DNA of 64,000 bases, taken from Ga0077555 sp041397775 (GTDB lineage Bacteria; Pseudomonadota; Alphaproteobacteria; Rhizobiales; Hyphomicrobiaceae). A program made the position numbers and the translations under genes. Each line of letters opens with the position of its first letter. Position 1 is the first letter of the stretch. The notes under the pieces are model-generated. The model saw nothing but the letters and a program-made list of their open reading frames with translations. It was not told where the DNA came from and searched no databases. This document shows positions 62,452-64,000 of this stretch, one piece after another. The stretch is taken from contig JAWKWB010000003.1 in the NCBI GenBank assembly GCA_041397775.1, forward strand, positions 434,001 through 498,000. The letters run 5' to 3'.

Positions 62452-63684
62452 TCAGCGTGCTGACGGCACCATCGGAACAGATGGCACGTCGAGGGAAGCG
62501 GTTCTCGTTCCGCGCGAAGCTCGCCCATTGTCTGGCACGAGCCGATTAAGGAAGGCTTGGCACGGCATCTCGATGTATCGCCATGCCGCCGCCGCGAATG
62601 CGATGACGATGACGAGATACCCGATGGTCACGAGATCCATCATCCACGGACTGCCGAGCGACCAGACCTTGTCCGTGTGCACCGAGCCCGGGAACGGCAG
62701 CTCCACATCCACGCCGTAGGCCTTACCCAGGAAGCCGATGACGCGGCCGATGAGCGCGACGACCAGGGCGTGGATCATGTAGATGGCATAGGACCAGCGT
62801 CCGAGCGCCTGTGCCGGTCTCGATTTCAGGAGGTCGCTGACCCGCCCGCCCTCGATCGAGAGGAGCCATACGAGACCGCCCAGGGCGATGGGCATGGCCA
62901 GCACCCATCGCGTGCCTTGTGTCCAGTGTGCCAGCACAGGGATGGCTGTGATCGCCGCCACCTCGAGGCCGGTCCACGGCAAGCGCGCCGTCGCCAGCGC
63001 GCGTGATGCGGAGAGCTTGTAGGTGAGGTGGCCGACGAAGAACCCGAGCAGGCAGCGGAAGAAGCCGAGATCGTGATCGGCGGCGTAGAGCTGGCGGTCG
63101 GCCAGCGCGAGAACGCCCAGGCCTGCCAATCCTGCAGCCACCGCGAGCAAGGTCGTCCGGCGGCGCCAGATCACGATCAGCGCGAAGACCGCGCCGGTCC
63201 AATATTCGACGCTGATGCTCCAGCTCGGGATGTTCCAGGTCAGCCGATCGTGAAGTCCCATGCTGTGCAGCAGCAGGAGATGGCTCGGCACCGCCTCCAG
63301 CAGCGACGTCGACGCCGGATCGAAAAGCGCCACGCGGCGCGGCACGCCCGAGACCGCGGATGCGATCGAGGCGCCGAGTTCGAGCAGCACGAAGGCTGCC
63401 AGCATCACCACGTGCAGAGGCCACAGCCGCGCGAATCGCCGCCACATCATCACGCCGGCCGACCGCGCGTCATGGATGCGATGGTGATAGGCATGCGTCA
63501 GCACGAAGCCGCTGAGGACGAAGAAGCAGTCCACCAGCAGATACGCCGTCTGCACCGGCGAGAGGCCGAAGATGTGGCTGCCGACTTCCAGGTGCAGCAG
63601 CGCGACCATGAGCGCGCATACGCCGCGCCAGCCGTCGAGAGCGCGAAAATCCCGCTTTTTCAGGCTGCCTTTCGCCGCACTCAT
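62452..63684 (-). CDS. Acyltransferase family 3 membrane protein
   Basis: 410 residues with about ten transmembrane helices. The family start FRALDGWRGVCALMVALLHL holds the conserved Arg and His. FFVLSGFVLTHAYHHRI and RRFARLWPLHVVML follow. Such enzymes O-acylate surface sugars. With the WecG-type gene upstream it probably decorates the surface polysaccharide; the acyl group is unknown. Confidence 0.88.
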   Translation of the reverse strand: MSAAKGSLKKRDFRALDGWRGVCALMVALLHLEVGSHIFGLSPVQTAYLLVDCFFVLSGFVLTHAYHHRIHDARSAGVMMWRRFARLWPLHVVMLAAFVLLELGASIASAVSGVPRRVALFDPASTSLLEAVPSHLLLLHSMGLHDRLTWNIPSWSISVEYWTGAVFALIVIWRRRTTLLAVAAGLAGLGVLALADRQLYAADHDLGFFRCLLGFFVGHLTYKLSASRALATARLPWTGLEVAAITAIPVLAHWTQGTRWVLAMPIALGGLVWLLSIEGGRVSDLLKSRPAQALGRWSYAIYMIHALVVALIGRVIGFLGKAYGVDVELPFPGSVHTDKVWSLGSPWMMDLVTIGYLVIVIAFAAAAWRYIEMPCQAFLNRLVPDNGRASRGTRTASLDVPSVPMVPSAR

Positions 63685-63742
63685 GTCCCGCCCTGCGCTT
63701 TGCCTGCCGGGCGAGAAATAGGTTGTTTCCCTTAACGTCCGC

Positions 63743-64000
63743 CTAAGCCGCGGTTATCCTGTCGGCCTGCGGACCGTCCGCGTGCGAGGCACGGTCCGGT
63801 CCGGCGACGCGCGCCTGCATGGCACAAGCGGCCGCGCGGCCGAGGAACACGACATTGCCGATGATATAGCGCCGCCACATCCGCTGCGGCTCCTGCGCCA
63901 GGCGCCACGTCCATTCCAGGCCGAGTTTCCGCAGCAACATGGGCGCCCGCGAGACGCGGCCCGAATAGAAATCGAAGAGCCCGCCGACGCCGATCAGGAC
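63743..64000 (-). CDS. WecG/TagA/CpsF-family glycosyltransferase, C-terminal part
   Basis: The last 85 residues only; the rest is beyond base 64000. GVGGLFDFYSGRVSRAP and the C-terminal LGLEWTWRLAQEPQRMWRRYIIGN are diagnostic of this family, which adds ManNAc-type or glucose residues to a lipid carrier. The gene lies just upstream of the acyltransferase on the same strand. Confidence 0.88.
   Translation of the reverse strand, partial: VLIGVGGLFDFYSGRVSRAPMLLRKLGLEWTWRLAQEPQRMWRRYIIGNVVFLGRAAACAMQARVAGPDRASHADGPQADRITAA

Overview
This is a GC-rich chromosomal window from an alphaproteobacterium. The indications are a plcP-btaA-btaB betaine-lipid operon, a class II AroA, FdxA beside CarD, a heterotetrameric sarcosine oxidase, two DUF2865 proteins and a small-protein/RluD pair. 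DUF2865 points loosely to Hyphomicrobiales or a relative, but the genus cannot be fixed from sequence reading. No rRNA, tRNA, CRISPR array or prophage was found. About 60 genes are supported. The genes at both edges (glmM and a WecG-type glycosyltransferase) are cut by the window.

Layout. 1-403: 5' part of glmM. 759-3128: a large RTX/DUF4114 secreted protein. 3391-9833: an exopolysaccharide block with a STAS protein, a lipoprotein, a six-SLBB export protein, a BY-kinase-like ATPase lacking its P-loop Lys, a GT4, then an RsbW-like ATPase and a GT2 on the other strand. 9936-12757: plcP-btaA-btaB, which should turn phospholipid into the betaine lipid DGTS. 12834-22466: housekeeping and envelope genes (CYTH, YeeE/YedE, GNAT-like, two nuclease-fold proteins, CarD, FdxA, an MFS carrier, a Tim44-like protein). 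22614-25994: aroA, a small membrane protein and a lipase-like hydrolase. 26060-33510: a gamma-glutamyl hydrolase, a PatB-type PLP enzyme and soxBDAG for sarcosine oxidation. 33550-37936: a lower-GC NYN protein, a flavin monooxygenase, a CobW-type GTPase, a class II aldolase and a small lipoprotein. 38164-47742: methylcrotonyl-CoA carboxylase plus acyl-CoA ligase, a FadJ-like enzyme and an SDR (acyl-CoA catabolism). 47871-51580: two DUF2865 paralogues around a frameshifted IS110 transposase. 51797-53692: a Pal-like lipoprotein and a glucosaminidase. 53714-60555: phoB, phoU, pstBACS and phoR. 60577-64000: a DUF6476-type protein, RluD, a small membrane protein, an acyltransferase and WecG.

Two themes connect the genes. 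(1) Phosphate limitation: PhoR/PhoB and Pst sense and import phosphate, while PlcP and BtaAB, about 40 kb away, would replace phospholipids with a phosphorus-free lipid. (2) Surface polysaccharide: export, glycosyl- and acyltransferase genes lie at both ends of the window, and a possible STAS/RsbW partner switch brackets one block.

The most unusual non-coding signals are two tandem bulged inverted repeats at 21336-21498, a cluster of palindromes with two CTGC-N3-GCAG sites between convergent genes at 42780-42937, an intrinsic terminator placed just before the NYN gene, and hairpins on both sides of the IS110 relic that may be remnants of its guide-RNA regions.
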